A DNA stretch of 64,000 bases, taken from positions 22,581,960 to 22,645,959 of the forward strand of contig NC_054082.1 of the NCBI RefSeq assembly GCF_017562075.2. Direction: 5' to 3'. Origin of the DNA: Anopheles merus. Its lineage: Eukaryota; Arthropoda; Insecta; Diptera; Culicidae. Below are positions 1 to 14,500 of the stretch, piece after piece; the stretch's first letter is position 1; every line of letters starts with the position of its first letter. The notes beneath the pieces are model-generated. The model was not told where the DNA came from. It made no database searches and saw nothing but the letters and a program-made list of their open reading frames with translations. Position numbers and translations under genes: made by a program.

Positions 1-206
1 CCGGCGGCCCTGGCGGTGGCGGCGGGGGCGGTGCGGTCAGCCCGCTGCACCACGGAGCGGCACATGCGGCGGTGACGGCGGCGGCCGTTGCGGCGGCCGC
101 TGCCGCCGCCGGTGGCCATCACGAGCTGCTGAACAACAATGCTACCGGCGCCACCGACTGTGATATCAAGCATAATAGTGTCGCGGCCAAGCTCGAATAC
201 ATGTAA
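1..206 (+). CDS. br: 3' end of a Broad-complex-like alternative terminal exon (partial)
   Basis: This is an open reading frame entering from the left edge and ending at TAA 204-206. It encodes a Gly-rich, then Ala-rich, then Asn/His-containing tail that finishes AAKLEYM. Low-complexity Ala/Gly tails are common in insect BTB zinc-finger proteins. No zinc finger is visible in the part present, so the finger would lie upstream of the window. Assignment to the Broad-like gene rests on position and strand: two further alternative zinc-finger terminal exons follow on the same strand. The GC-rich coding stretch stops abruptly at the TAA and AT-rich 3' UTR-like sequence begins. It could instead be the end of an unrelated upstream gene. 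The coding call is fairly sure from composition and frame; the gene identity is inferred. Confidence 0.6.
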   Translation, partial: GGPGGGGGGGAVSPLHHGAAHAAVTAAAVAAAAAAAGGHHELLNNNATGATDCDIKHNSVAAKLEYM

Positions 207-685
207 ATAATACTAGCGAAGAGAAGATGACGAAGGGCAACACAAATGGGAGAAAAACGCGCTGTGCACGAAGCAACTAAGTAGTAGTAGCGAGGCACGC
301 GTGGTGTGGTCCTCGTCACCAGACGGAAGTGGAGTAGTAGCAGGAGGAGAAAAACAAAATGCAACAAAACATGGTGGTGCGTGCAGCCAGCACATCATCT
401 TAAAATCATCTCAGAACAATGATCAATTGTAACATATATGTAATGTATGTGAGTGTGTGTGTGGGTGTATGTATATATAAACGGGCGGCAACAGCTCGAA
501 CGTCCTTCTCCGGAATAAGGCAACAGATGAACAAATATCTCCCACTCTTTCTCTCGCTCTCGCTATCCCTCTCGCCACCTCTGTTCTGTTCCAAATTATG
601 TCTCGATCGCTCGTCGTTAGTCTCTTACTCGTGAAGATCTAGACCTATGTACAAGTATGGATATACTCGGATAATTGAACCCGAA

Positions 686-691
686 AATAAA
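686..691 (+). terminator. Candidate polyadenylation signal for the first terminal exon
   Basis: AATAAA lies 480 nt after the TAA at 206. It is followed by T/GT-rich sequence (about 747-770), a usual arrangement for 3' end formation. Context only; other hexamers exist further downstream. Confidence 0.3.
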
Positions 692-3600
692 AAGGAAATG
701 CCACTTTTTTCCAACCCAGTGAGAATCTTCGATAGAGATTCCTCTGTGTTTCAATTATTTTTTTTGTTTACCAAAACTGAAAACGAATTTAGAAGAAGAG
801 TTTATGCGATCCGAGCATTAGTAGTGGGGGTGGTGCAAAAGCAGATCTGAAATTGGGTTTGGTTTATTTAGTTTAGAAATTGGGTTTATGATTGCAATAG
901 AAAAGCAAAGAAGAGGAAGCAGAAAAGGTAGAGCAGGACGACGTGTTTATGGAATGAATGGAATGTGTTTATTTTTTTTTATTTTTGCCAATTATGTGTT
1001 AATTTTTAATAGTTGATTTATATTCTACCCTTCCCCACAACTTCACCCATGGAAAATACCTTGTTTTGTTGAGCCTTTTACTATTATGAATACACATTTA
1101 TTACGCGCATATTGAATTATTTAGTAGGTTTTTAGTAGTAGTGAGGAGAATAATAACATTTTTCTTAACAAAATGTTTTGTTTGCCCCATCGATATATCG
1201 AGGACAGCGCATGGAGAGGGAAAACTATCCCAGCATTAGATATCTTTGAACAAATCAAAACAAAACCCCGAATGTGTGCGTGTGTGCCCATTGTTATTAT
1301 GTGGTCAAAGCTACTAAACCATTTCCTTCTTTTTCGATCGGCGTTCTCTGGTCATTGTTGTTAAGTATGAAATTGTATCATCTCGTTCGTTTATTTATCA
1401 GTTTAGCTTTGTTTCAATGGCGCACTCCTGTTGAAACGTATTTCTAATTTAGCGAAATTCTGATTTTAATCGTCTTGTGTTGTTGTCCAAAAGTGAAAAC
1501 GAAAACGGAAACCAAAGGTATAAGTTTGTTTGGTTCGGTACGAAACGCCACAAAACCCCGCCACGATCGCTGGACTGTGCGTGAAATTATTCTAAAGACT
1601 GATTTTTCATACCATTTTGGGTTGTTTAAACTATTGTGTTTTTGTTGCGTGGTTGTGTAGCGGTGTGGTGTGGAGCATTAGATTTAGAACAACGTCGTTT
1701 AGCATTTAAACATTATTTAATTTTTCTTACTTAAAAAAATTGATATAAATTAGCAAAATTAATCGCAACGAAACGGAAGGATTGGGAAACAAAACCCCCA
1801 AATACACACCCTCACAAAAAGTTTATGTTGAAAAAAAAAAAGAAAACATCTTTTGATAGCATTTTCCACCAATATGTTTAGTATGCTGTACGTAACTGAG
1901 GGTGTGTGTAAGCCAAAAAAAAGAAACAGTGTTAAAGCGCCACCACATTGAAATGGAAGGAAATATCATTCAAAGCAATTAACAACGGTACACACACACA
2001 AACATATACGAAACCAAGAATCTTTGTTGTGCATAAATTAATTAGGGCATGAAAAAACTGGGGCAAAAGGAAGCAAAGGTTTAGTTTTATACAACAAAAC
2101 AAATGGCTTAAAGCTCGTAAGAAAAACGCGGAGGGACACTTTTCTTCCCGGCCGTTCGGTGCAGTCTTCGTGCCTGGCCCAAACAAGGGAACACGGATCG
2201 CATGGAAAAAAACCCGCATTATGCTGCCACTCTTCCATTATACTTACCTTTACGATTATGATGTATCTGCTTCAATATTATTATTATTTTTTGTGTTTTG
2301 CATTCGCTTATTTTACTGCGTAATGCAAATGAAAAACTAATGAGAAAATCCATGTTTTAGTGCGTAAGTTTAGATGAAATACTATATAGTTTGTGTGTAA
2401 TTATATTTGCACCTGGGCCGGTCGGTTAAGTTTAGAAGAAAGATTCTACAAAACCTAGCACTAAGCTAGGAAAGAGAGAAAGAGTATGAGGGTGAGAGAG
2501 AAGTGAAAATAGAAAGAGAGAAAGAGTGAGAAAATGAGAGAGATAGAAAGAGCGATAGTGGAGAAAGACAGAAAAGTAGTAGCAAGGAAGGTAGAAAAAG
2601 TATACAGTGGAAGCAAACTCTCGAGCAAAAGAGAAATAGCAGTGTCCATTTTCCTGTTGTTTTTTAAACTGCCGGCAGTCGGCAAGATACGCTGTATGTT
2701 AAGTTTAAATGAAAAGTTTTTTCTTTCTTTTTTACTACCTAAACACCTTAATACCCCCTTTAAGCTTAAGAAAACTGTAATGATGTGTTTTATTATTATC
2801 AAACTGTCTTAATACCATTTCCCCCTTTTTTGGCGGTGCCGCCCCTGCTCCGTTTTGCTTAAGTCAATATTCGATGCGTTGCCTGTTCTGTTAAGTTAGT
2901 TATATAGCTCTGTTCTGTTTTGTGTGTTATGTGTGGCTGCACAATGTTGGTGGGGATGTCTCGCTGCTTGTGAGACTGTTGGCATATTTTTCTTTTTCAA
3001 TTTTCTACGACACGATGTGGCCCTGATTGTTGCAGATAGAACGAGAGTAATTCAGTACAACCTGTTACACGCTCATTTATTTTACTTGCCCGTTAACGTT
3101 TTCATTGGCATTTCAAATGTGGAACGTGCCACAGAACCAACTGAGTGGTTTGTTTTTGGCTGACCTGAAGAATTTTGTTCTGCTTAGTGCAACACGAGAA
3201 TCACGTGTTTTTAAGCATCTAACCATGGCCTAATAGGTGACAGCAAATCAACCAATGGTGGTGCACGAGCATTGTTACTCATGGCATTTTTGGTACATCT
3301 GCTAATAGATTTTTTTTAAACTTATTCAATCGAGAAATAATAGCCAAACAGCGAGAGTGAGAGAGAAAAAAAGAGATCGGTATATAGGAGGGAAATGTTA
3401 AACATAATTTCTCCACTGTCGATGTGCAAAGACTCATATAAATGGCGCAACCCCATTCAGAGAATTTTACTGTAAAAGACGAAGATAGGATGGAATTGCA
3501 TATAATGTAAAAAAAAAACAAATCGTGAGCCACTCAGCAGCACAACATAAAACAAAATTATAGATAAAAACGCGGAAAAAACTATAACATTTAGAGATTG

Positions 3601-3753
3601 TGTGGCCTGCAATGTTACAATATATGACTGATTAGATACTAAATCAAGAGTAAATTATATTTGAGGTGGACGTGGAGAGGATATTGCAATGAAATGTAGC
3701 TCCACACATATTTGGACAAACCACGAATTTGGAATACAAAATTCGAACCTTAA

Positions 3754-3824
<71 letters not shown>

Positions 3825-3830
3825 GAGAGA
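3754..3830. repeat. (GA)n microsatellite
   Basis: About 77 bp of nearly pure GA dinucleotides, broken by one AAAG near the start and one GTGA near the end. Open frames across it on the minus strand are simple Ser-Leu repeats and not genes. Confidence 0.95.
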
Positions 3831-6800
3831 TTAAATAATAAAAGCGGGAAAACAAGCAAGAACAATTGGATGCGTAGTGGATGTTCGAGCAAATGTGTAA
3901 GAATCTTATCGAAATTTAAGCAGAGTGTAATAATTTGAAAAAGAGCACCACAATTATGGAGAGAGAATGGGTCAAAAAGACAAATTTATGATGCGACGAA
4001 AAAGTTACCAAAACTGATTTAGTATTACAAAAAAGGGGACAAGAACACACACAAATACACGCTGAAAAAGGCATTTTTTACGGGCTGGCTAAAGTGGACA
4101 CCGCACAGGGCTGCAATTTCCTGTGAATGAAAACGCAGTGCAACAAGAGGGGATGAAAGTGCAAGAACAAATTGTGCAAGGGAGAAATTAGAGACGGGGA
4201 GAGGGCAGATTACGGGAAGGGAAAACGTTTTACCCTCTAGGGCTGACTGGTTCTGTATGTATACGGGCGACTTCAGACAACATATAGGTATGGTATGTAT
4301 ATTTTCGATACAGTACAATATCGAAGTAAGCGATTTTGCATTTCGCCGCGTATCATTGGCGTGTGATTTATTTTGTAGAACCTTTTTCCTACCGTTTCGG
4401 AAGAAACTATTAGCCACCGCTCTACCGGTACGGTGTCGGGCGGCATGGCGTGCAAAATTCAAAATTAACCCAAAGTACTTGTTAATAATTGGCGCGGTGT
4501 GAGAGCACGCGCAGGCACAACACCCGTAAACAAGAAGAAGGAGAGACAAAAAAACAACAAAATTAACTAAAACAAAACGAAAAAAGGGAAAAAATAATAA
4601 GAAAAAACCTATTTGTGATTGTCTAAAAGACTGAAAATTAATAATATTGTTGAATTGGCAAAAATGCTCCCCACTTACGAATAAGCGACCAGAAACCATT
4701 AAAATACGTGCGCTGGTGTGTATGATTGTAAACAAAAAATAAGAAAAACAAACAAAAGTCTGAATATTTAATTTGTATTTCGAAACATTTGTGAAAATCA
4801 CGATGCGTACGCTTGAAAGCAAAATTAGAGGAAGGAGATTAGAAGAAGGTGAGATATGAAAACCAAAATTAGAAAAATATTTGTTTATAAATTTAATTTT
4901 ACCATCTGGCAATTGGCGGTTTTGAGAGAAAGACGAGAGAGTTTATTTTTTTATTTATTTTTTTCTCAATTTTATCTTTATTTTATTTATTTTCCTCGTT
5001 GGATATGTACGATGAACGGCAGAGAATGGGTGAAAAAGAGAGAAAATGTTTTAGAACGACGATGTGCAAAGTTCGTGAAACGGAATGTTGAAAAAAAAAC
5101 ACACACACAACTCTTTATTGTAATAACATCTCAACAAAAAAAAGTAAGAACTCCCCAATTTTTCACGCGAAAATGATAAAAGAGCAAAGTGCAAGCTGTG
5201 GAAATATACCCCCTCAGATGCGATCGAAATTGCTATTGTTTTATCTTTGCAAATTGTGCAAAACTGCCCGCTATTGCAGGTGATTGCAAGAATGCACTCA
5301 CACAATGCATAACAAAATGGCATAAGAAAACTTACAACCAATGAGCCAAACAAACATACCCTTACAAACGTCATGTCGAGTAATGATCAGGGTAACAATC
5401 AATTTTTCACACAATACACTCATCTCCCCCCCTTTCATCGAGACACGGTCAAACGTTGTAACCGAACAGAACATAAGCAGCCAAGTTTAATCGATGTGTT
5501 TTTGTCGTAAGAACGACTCCTTGACAGTTTAAATAAAATAGCATTGCAAAACAAAACAAAACAAAGCAACAGAAACGATAAATCGACACTCTATAGCGGA
5601 TTGTAAAATAACATAAAATAATTCAAATCAAACAACAGCAGCTAATACATACAGATAGACAAATCTTACAAACGGTACACACCTTAATGTTAAAAGAAGT
5701 ACACAAAAACAGAAACTCTCATCTAATAAACCTAATAAAAACACAAATCAATGGAAAGCAAACAGTCCCCGAGTGGTGATGGAGAAATACATTTAAAAAA
5801 AATATAGAAGAAGACCCCCGACTCATAGGCGTTGCAGTTATAGCTACCGTAAGTAATACAATAAAAGGGACAAACAGCGAAACATTACACAAACTTAAGC
5901 CGCGTACTTCTCCGGTGCCAGCAAGTAATTGCGCTGGGGAAACTCTTGAAATCGCTAACGCTAATGTTTAACAGATGGGCGAAATAAACAAAACACTTAA
6001 CGAAAACAATATGTAGGCCGGAGAACAAGCAAAGCAACCGGCAAAAGCCCTGGTGTTTTGTTGAATTGCGAGTCAACACAGGGATAAGAAGCAGAAGAAG
6101 AAAAGCAAAACATACAAGTAAAAAGCAGCCGAAGAAGATCATTACACAGAACAACAATCCACACTTGCTTGTAAACAGTTGAAAAAAAAACAACAACACA
6201 TACACACAAATATCAGTAATTGAATAAAACAGTATCTAATATTTCGAAAAGCGTTCTTCTTTGCACTATCAAGATTTCGCTTCGCTCGTAAACGGATCAA
6301 TTATTGTCTTACGCTTACTAATGAAAGCAAACATCAACAAATAACAAGATATGAAACCATCCAACAAACGAAAACTAACTCCAGAGAGCGCTTAGCGTAG
6401 AGTGTGTTATGAGCTTTTGTGCCTCCCCCCGCCTGAAACACGGACCATCTTTATAGTTTGTAGGCATATGCCGTACGTGTGTGGAAGCATAACAGACACG
6501 CGCGTGCAAGACAAAGATGTATTATGTTTGTTCTCGTTTTGGTTATGTTGTTTTATTATTTTAAACTTTGTTTTGTGCGAACTCGTTTTGCGCGAGAACG
6601 GAGGGCTCGTTTTTCTTTTGTTCTTCGATCGCCTTGTACGTCGTGATTAACCTACTATATTTGCTGTGTTGTGCTGGTTTATTCAGTGTTGGTATGATTT
6701 TCGCATCATTTAGCAACGATTTTATCTTCCATTAAATGTGGTTTTACTATTAAATCTAAACTGATTGTGTTTTACCTACTCGGTTGAATGTTGTGTGGCT

Positions 6801-8297
6801 TTTATGTCGATGTGTGGAAAGTGTACCGTAATTATTTAGTGTTTTCAAATACTGCTTTTATCCCTGTTTATATACGTGTATACGATGTTGTTTTGTTTTT
6901 GTCTGTGTTATTATCCCCCCCACCTTCATTACCATTTTGATCTTGATGTACTTACCGAACCCTTTTAAAATGAGATGCAACAGTTGACTACTACCGCTTC
7001 TACTACTGCTACCACCATTACTACTGTATGAGTAAGCCAGCTAAAGTTGCCAGCTGTTACGAGTGGCGTGCGCATAAGAAGGTATGAAACGAATCCCATC
7101 CTGCGTCTGATATGATTTGTGTTCGATACACTGCCCCTGCAACGAAGCACACGACTGATCAAGGACGTAGATGGCAACGCGCTTGTAGAGCAAATAAGAA
7201 ATGGGCCTAAGCTAGTGGGCGAGCAGAAACCGTTCATTCAAACAAAATCGTTACACACATTCTACACTTGCTACACTTGCGTTTCGTCGTGTTTATAGGC
7301 TCATTCAATCTTCGTGCATCCTTCGTTGGAAAATAGAACGATAACAGACAAGCGATAAGGGCGTTTTCTGTAAAAAAGGACTGATATTTTTGTTTATGCT
7401 TCTCTCCCTTTCGATCATCTAACGACGCACTTCTACCTACGTTTACGTATTTTAATGGCGTCTGTCCGAATAAACATTCACCAATAAATACCACTTCACT
7501 GCCTCTGTTTCTCTCTCTTTCTCTCTCTCTCTCTCTCTTTCTTTTTCTCTCTTTTTCCCTCACTTCCTCGCTACTCTTCACTCCTTTATCTCTCCGTCTC
7601 TTCTGTTACTTTTCCCTTTACATATATTGCGGCCAAAGGAAAAAAAATCCTCTTCTCTCTCTCTGTCTCTTGTGTCCTCCCTCGGGCTGTCCACATTTTT
7701 TTCTCGTTCCTCCTTTGTCACACCTATACTTAGTTTCGATTCGTCGTCGATAGCATCGTTTACTATCACTGCTACTAATACAACTACCAACACCAACTGT
7801 TTGACGCCTAAGACGCCAAAGCGCAACATTTGACAGCTGTCACTGTTTGGTACAGCCTTTGTTTGGCAACAACACAGAATTTAAATCCTCACGACATGAC
7901 CCGCGTACAGTGCGAAACATCATTAGTGTGTAGCAACAGAAATCCCTCTGTCTCTCTCTTTCTTCTTATCCCTTTCACTCTGTCTCTCTCCCTCTCTTCT
8001 CTCTCAGTCTGTCGCTCATTCGTGGTACATTCTGTCACAGCTCCTTTCTTTCTGTCTACCTCTCATCACACTGCTGTCTCGACGAGGTCTGTCCTTTCTC
8101 TCCTGTTTCTGTCACTCTTTATTCACTGAATGATTCACCAAACTCAAACCCGTTTCGCAACAGCAAAAAACTGACAATCAAACAAACAACCACCAAACAA
8201 AAATCTACATTTTAAATTACAAAAAAAAAAAAAATACCACCAACCATCAAATTTGGGTAGTTTTTGGAATGTTTTTCGTGTGTCTTGTATATTGCAG

Positions 8298-8527
8298 GCT
8301 GCTCTCCTAAGAAACTGTTTTCATGTCAGCTGTGTGGCAAAGTGCTGTGCTCGAAAGCGTCGCTGAAGCGGCACATCGCCGACAAACATGCGGAAAGGCA
8401 GGAAGAGTATCGGTGCATCATATGCGAGCGCGTCTACTGTTCGCGCAACTCCTTGATGACGCATATCTACACCTACCACAAGTCCCGGCCCGGCGAGCTG
8501 GACATGAAGGATGTAAAGTTCTTCTAG
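8298..8527 (+). CDS. br: Broad-complex-like alternative terminal exon with two C2H2 zinc fingers
   Basis: This is the last exon of a BTB zinc-finger transcription factor. The 3' splice site TATTGCAG ends at 8297 and the exon starts at 8298, completing a codon whose first base comes from the upstream exon. It encodes about 76 residues with two C2H2 fingers: CQLCGK...HIADKH (C-x2-C, H-x4-H) and CIICER...HIYTYH, then a short tail ending DMKDVKFF and TAG at 8525-8527. The CSKASLKRH and YCSRNSLMTHIYTYHKS wording is characteristic of one of the insect Broad-complex finger sets. I believe it is the Z4-like one, but I cannot confirm the number. The BTB/core exons are outside the window. In insects Broad isoforms are ecdysone-induced nuclear DNA-binding proteins that control metamorphosis. 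The exon has a clear acceptor and a single frame. Confidence 0.88.
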
Positions 8528-11500
8528 AGCACGCTGGCCGCTCCTCCGTTCGACGTATCCCTCGCGCTCTCGCCCTTTGTACTCTCGCCGTTATTACCAA
8601 TACTACCTCCACCACTACCTCCACCTTCTTCTCCACAGCAATAACACATACATGTATGTTCAAGTGTGTTGAACAGAGGGGTGCATAACGCCATCCCGAC
8701 TCCTATGTGGGCGTGTGTGTTTTGGTGTGGGTGCCTAACTTTCAGTGCAGCACACACTGGTGGTGATGTGCTGTGTGCCCTTATACTACTATTTTCCTTT
8801 CGCAACCCGCCCAGTTGGAGCCTGATGTTCCTTACCAGTGGAGCCTCTGTCACAATGCTTTGACAGATGAAGGAGCGTTCTTGCGAGAGCGCTGACAACT
8901 AGGAGGAGCACTAGATACATTAAAAAACACACAGCGAAACACAGCGACTACTCTCAGCCCTCTTGAGAATGAAAACAAACAAATCGAGAGATCGTGAAAA
9001 TGAAAGTATCTTGCGTAGCGCTCCAGAGTTTTACCAGAGAGTTAATAACACGCAACTAGCTCCGCTGCATTGACACGTCGAGAATTCTTAGTAGGCGAGA
9101 TGTGTCAAACACATCCTGTCAAACAAGTACCTAGGCAATAATATGCAAGTAATCAAATATGGTGAAGAGAAAGAAAAAGATAGAGAGCGAGAGAGAAAGA
9201 GAGAAATACGTCTGTACTATTTTCGTACAGTAGGGAAGCGTGCTGTGCACGTGGTGTCACCTTACGACTACTCTTCTACTAGTATGCAGTGCACAAATGA
9301 ACGAAATTACGCTCGGTCGCTCGGAACGAACGAACAAAGCATAAGTAATGCCTGCGCTGCAAAAGGATATTATAAGTAATGTTAGCATTTATCATTGCGG
9401 ACCAAACACCAACGTGTACTCGTGGACAACTGAGCGGAGAAGCCGGCATTCTTAGCTCCATCAATCGTTGTAACGCTCAATGTTACACAGCGTTACACCT
9501 GCTTTTTGGTGTCCCGACCAGGAAGAACGAACGAATATAATTACTTATCGCTAACGCCTTGTGTACTGGGCAGATGTGAGAAGAAAAACATAATTAAAAG
9601 GAGTCTATTGCGACAGGTTGCCTCCAGGATCGCAAGCAGTTAACGCCGGGCAGAAAACAAAGTCGGACTGTACAAACGAGCCTATACACACGTGTCTTTG
9701 TGTGTGTGTTTGTGTACGCGAGCGTGTCTCTAAGAAACTCATACGAATGCAAAAGAAAGACTTTATGTGTGTCTCTCTGTGTGTGTGAAAGGTTAGCGTT
9801 TTATGTTGTAATTTTATTTCTATCTCTTTCTCCGCTCTCCTTAGTTAGCTTCGAATGTACTATCTTACATTCCTTACAACTACTCTAACTCTAAACTCTA
9901 TCGTATTGCCGAACTGCTGCTGTCCACTAGGAAGTAACACCTACTTCTCGCTCTGTGACCTTCTCTGGAACACTTAGGTTATGCTACAGACATCCATACA
10001 CATACACACAAACACACTTATGTCTACACACTTAGTTCTCATTGCTCTGTTACTCTGTTGCTCCTTCTATAGTTATCTACTCACCCTTCACAGTTCCTAG
10101 CTGCCCATTTTCCAACGCCTTTCGTAGCGAATGTTTGCCTCGTATTTAGTACTTTAGACTCGTATCTAGAAAACAAATGGATACCAATAGAATCCATGTA
10201 GTGTGCGTTGGCGCAGCTACCAACACCCTACCTTAATGCAAATATGCATCCCCTTTCTTCAAACGTTAAACGCTCGTTACTTTGTTCTCACAATATGTTT
10301 ACACTATTTGCAATTGTAGCAACTCATATAGACTGTATAGCAACTTACTTGTATCATTTAGATAGCGATAAACATGGTTCGCAACCTCCTCTTTCTCCGA
10401 TCGACAGCTACAGAGAAGACTGTTAACTGGTGGAGAGGGTGTTTTTTTTTTTTCGTTAAACAACACAGAGCTTTTATTTACTTAGCTTCAATGATTCGGA
10501 AGTATAGGCATATCTTTACCGCGCTAACGCCGTTGATCTCTCTTACCTCCCAAACTTTCCTTTCCTGTTTCTATCGCTTTCTTTCTTCTATCGCTTGCTT
10601 CTATGAAGCATTATTGCCCGTTGCAAACTATTGTTACTTTAACAACTTCACTTTCTATCGCAACCTTTGTTTTCCTCAGTTTAGCAAAAGTGCATTGTGT
10701 TTCGTCCACCTGTATATCTGCCTCCCACTCTCTAATACGTACGTACGGTTTAAGTGAATAGTTAAAATATTCTTACGTGTTTGCCCTATCCATCACTACA
10801 TTCGTTTAAGGTAGAGCGTTACTTATATACAGCAACTTGATGATATTTAATTTTCCATGACTGCTCAACGAGCATCTCGTGCATATCGTGTATGCTTACA
10901 AACTGTTGCTCTATCACCAGCCTGTGTCTTATCGTGTAACGTCTGCGTAGCTAATTAGTCTGTATGTTAGAAACGGAAAGTAAGATAATTATTTAAAACT
11001 GCAATATTTCGAACAACTCACTCACGCGAGCAGCCCTCAGCCCGAAGAGTAAGTGTTGGTTTAGTATCATAGCTTTTTTTTAATTTTAAGACGGAAAAGC
11101 TTAATCTATTTTTATTTTTCCACCCATCTACCGCAAACTGCAGGAAGGTATGCTGGTGTCTCTTTATAACTCAATCTTCTTGTTAGGTAGAGTAACCGTT
11201 ATCGTTCTTTGTTCGAGCATTCCAGTTGCAATTCCCTGTTGGTTGAAACTGTTTCTGTTTTCTTCTTTCTCTCAGTAGAGGACGTACTCTCACCTGTAAT
11301 TAGAACCCGTTTTAGCTTAATCAATTATTCCCACTTGTCCCCCACGGCGTAGTGTACTCTGTAGTGTGGTAGTAGTACTGGCTCGGCAGGCTCCTCTCGC
11401 AACGCTACTGCTGCGCCATCTACTATCGCGTCTCAGAATTATAAATTCTGCTGCTTTGCCCACCTGTCGCTTTTCCCGTCACATTTCCTCCGGCTTCCTT

Positions 11501-14500
11501 ATCTCTGCGTAATCTTTTCTCTCTACTGTCACCGTTACTTAGCATATCATACACAGCACAATTTACAATAGCTAATACTGGTAATAGTTATAGTTTGTGG
11601 TAAACCGTTAGTTGCCCAGCGCGGAGATGCGATACCTTTCCCGCCCCAAAACACTGCTGTACATATCTCTCCAGTTTTTAGCTCGTAAAAAAAACAATAA
11701 CGATAACAAAGCAAGTAAAGACGAAAACAAATAAACTCAGCGATAGGATGAAGCAAATGAATACAAATGTGCACACCACAGAAGAAAAGCAACACAAAAC
11801 AACACACCACCCTCACAGAAACAGAAAACAAAACAATGCCATATATAAATATACACCTATATTATTATACAATAGTTTTATAGTAGAGCGTACTGTTCGA
11901 AAATAAAAACCTTATAACATTTCCATCTATTCATGCTCCTCTCCTTCTTAGTTTGTTTATTTTTTTTTTTTTGCACTTCCAAAGCATGTTTTTTTCTAGT
12001 GCCAACGCGTTATGTTAGAAAAACAAAAAAGCTACCGACATGATCACGTACGCCGGCGTATTGTTCCGTCTGGATTTGTATCTGGACCTGAGTATCTCCC
12101 GTGTGTTAGCGTGTTCAGAGTAGAATTGCTTCTTTTGATCGATCGTTCGCCGTCTTCGATCCATCTCGTGTACCAAAATAGCTCAGGGATCTTTTTTACC
12201 ACTTACCATTCAGCTGTAGTGGTTAAAAATATCATCACATAGTGAATATGAGGAAGCAATCAGAATGAGTGAGAGAGAGAGAGAGCGAGAGCGAGAAGAA
12301 GTGTGAGAGAGCGAGAGATGGAGAGAGAGGGAGAAAGGGAAAAGATAAAGAGAAAGCGAGAGACAATGATTGCTCCTAGTGTATCCCTCAGAAGGTTTCT
12401 TTCGGTCTCTCTCGTCCATTGCGTCATTTGCGTGCTGTCCCAATCGCTCCTTCCATGATTGATCCTGCGTCTTTGAGTAAGGATACACGTACTGCAGGTG
12501 CTGCCAGACTCTCTGACCGATACTCGAACCACGACCATCGCCATCACCTCGTCGGACACTCGTTACATATCCCTCGGAACCCTTTCCGACTCGCCGTTTT
12601 TCTGCTCTCGTTCTACCTGCATGACACTTGCGCTTGTTGTTGCGTAATTCTAGCTACCATTTTTTTTGTGATCTCATGAAGCATCCTCCATTAAACAAAC
12701 AAGTGTCACCTTTACATTGCTATGCTATGTTTATTGATGCTGCTGCTGCTGCTGATGATGATGTTGCTGCTGCTGTTGTGTGCTGAGAAGTACGATCGTG
12801 TCCACAGTGCTGACTGGCAACTTGATTTGCTTGCATGTTTTCATCGTTTTTTTTTTTTAGTTTTTCGTTGCGTGCTTGTGCAAACTCGGCTGTTTAGTGT
12901 GTTTTGTTTTGTTCTCTTCATGGACTTAAGATCAAGTGCAAAATCACCAGAAAACACGTAAGACGAAACGATGGCAATATCTCGTCTCGTTGCTGTTGTC
13001 GATCACTTGCTGTGTTTTTCTAATAATTCGTTTGCTGAGTGTTTGTGTATGTGTATTTTTTTCTTCTTCTCTTTTTAATTTAGGGACAACAGTTTGTTTT
13101 TTACATTTTATTTCATAGCAATTATGGTCATAAACCAGTCCTTAGTTGCAGCCGCACTCGCGCCGCCGCCACGCATGAATGATGTTTCTTCCCATCTCTA
13201 TGTGTGTTGCTTGTCTTACTCTCTGTGTATCTGTGTGTATGTATTTCTGTGCGCGAATGTGTGTCTCCTACTCCCACTCACTGTATGTTTTTATGTGTGT
13301 GTGTAAGTAATTTAGTACGTAAGTATATGTTTTTTTTTTTGCTATTTTTTCCTAATTGTTTACTAAAGTAAGTATGTGATTGATATTGTCCCACCTTTCC
13401 TTACATCTACCCCAATTTTCATGGGTTTTTTATCACTATTTTATCATCATTTTCTCACTAATATACTACAATAGGTTAAACTCTTCCTTTCGTTTCCTTA
13501 CTTTTGCATACAAAAGCGCTTACAGTTTGTTTTTATTTGGGCGGGAAGGGCTTTTTTCGGCTTTTTTATTTGTTAAATGTGACGTTGAAAAGAATGTTGA
13601 TGTTTTATTTGTCGTTCTTATTCATATTGTGTTGTTTGGACGTGAAATTGTTTATTGTGTGGGTAACTCTGTATGTTGCACAGCATTTTTACTAAACATT
13701 GTTTTCGTGCTACTCCTTTTCATTACATTGTTTAACTGCTTTGGAAAGAACCAAGCCACCCGCCATATTGTTCATTTTATACGATGCAACTAATTCAGTG
13801 TAAAATTGTTTAGTTTTGATAAAATATTTAGATTTATTGTATAGTATGCATGTGAAAATACAGCCTCTCGTTGTTTGGACACGCATGTGCAATTTAGTTA
13901 TCGCATCGTGATTTCGACCGTAAACGCTTCGCGGGCATGTTTGAACGCTTCTTCTCAGCGTAATGTGCGTCGGAGCATACTAGAAACTAGTACATAGTGT
14001 AAAACTGTGTTATGAAAGCCCTATGTTTACTGCATTATCATTTACATTATTTGATACGAGTTTAGTTTTGGGTTACATTTCTCTTTCTAATGCTAATAAC
14101 TTCCGTTTGGGGTCGTTCCATCATTGCAATGGCGGCACAACAGTTCAGTATATACTTAGAAGAAACTCGATTGGCATTGCTTCACGAGTGCACCCACCAT
14201 TAGCTGGTTGCTGACAGCGAATTGATTATTAGAGCTATACAATTTAGTTTTGTTTAACTATGTTAACTCTCCCTTCCCGCCCGTTTTCTTCTTCTAAAAT
14301 ACCGCGTACTACTGCCATCTATTACGTTAATATTTAGCGCCATTATCTTTGAACTGAATAGTGTGCAATGCTGCTGTTCCCCTTCATTGCGGCAGGCAAC
14401 GGCAGGTGGCGATTTAGTTTTTGTTTGTGTTTATGTTGCGGCCCGTTCGTTTTGCTTGCCACACACACACCCCAACCTATATCACTTTTTTATTACTGCC

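Larger units (their letters stand above)
207..8297 (+). other. Noncoding stretch between Broad-like terminal exons (3' UTR plus intron)
   Basis: No open frame here has coding composition or a recognisable domain. The sequence is AT-rich with GA/TC simple repeats (about 2465-2545, 3754-3830, 7505-7560) and A-rich runs. It should be 3' UTR for the terminal exon ending at 206 and intron for transcripts that skip to the later exons. AATAAA-type hexamers occur near 5530, 5727 and 6223, so a long alternative 3' UTR is possible. Confidence 0.6.

Noticed and set aside
4025..4912. 295-codon open frame on the minus strand
   Set aside because: It begins at TTG, has no recognisable domain, is rich in Phe/Leu/Ser as expected from A-rich plus-strand noncoding DNA, and overlaps other open frames. 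Treated as chance.
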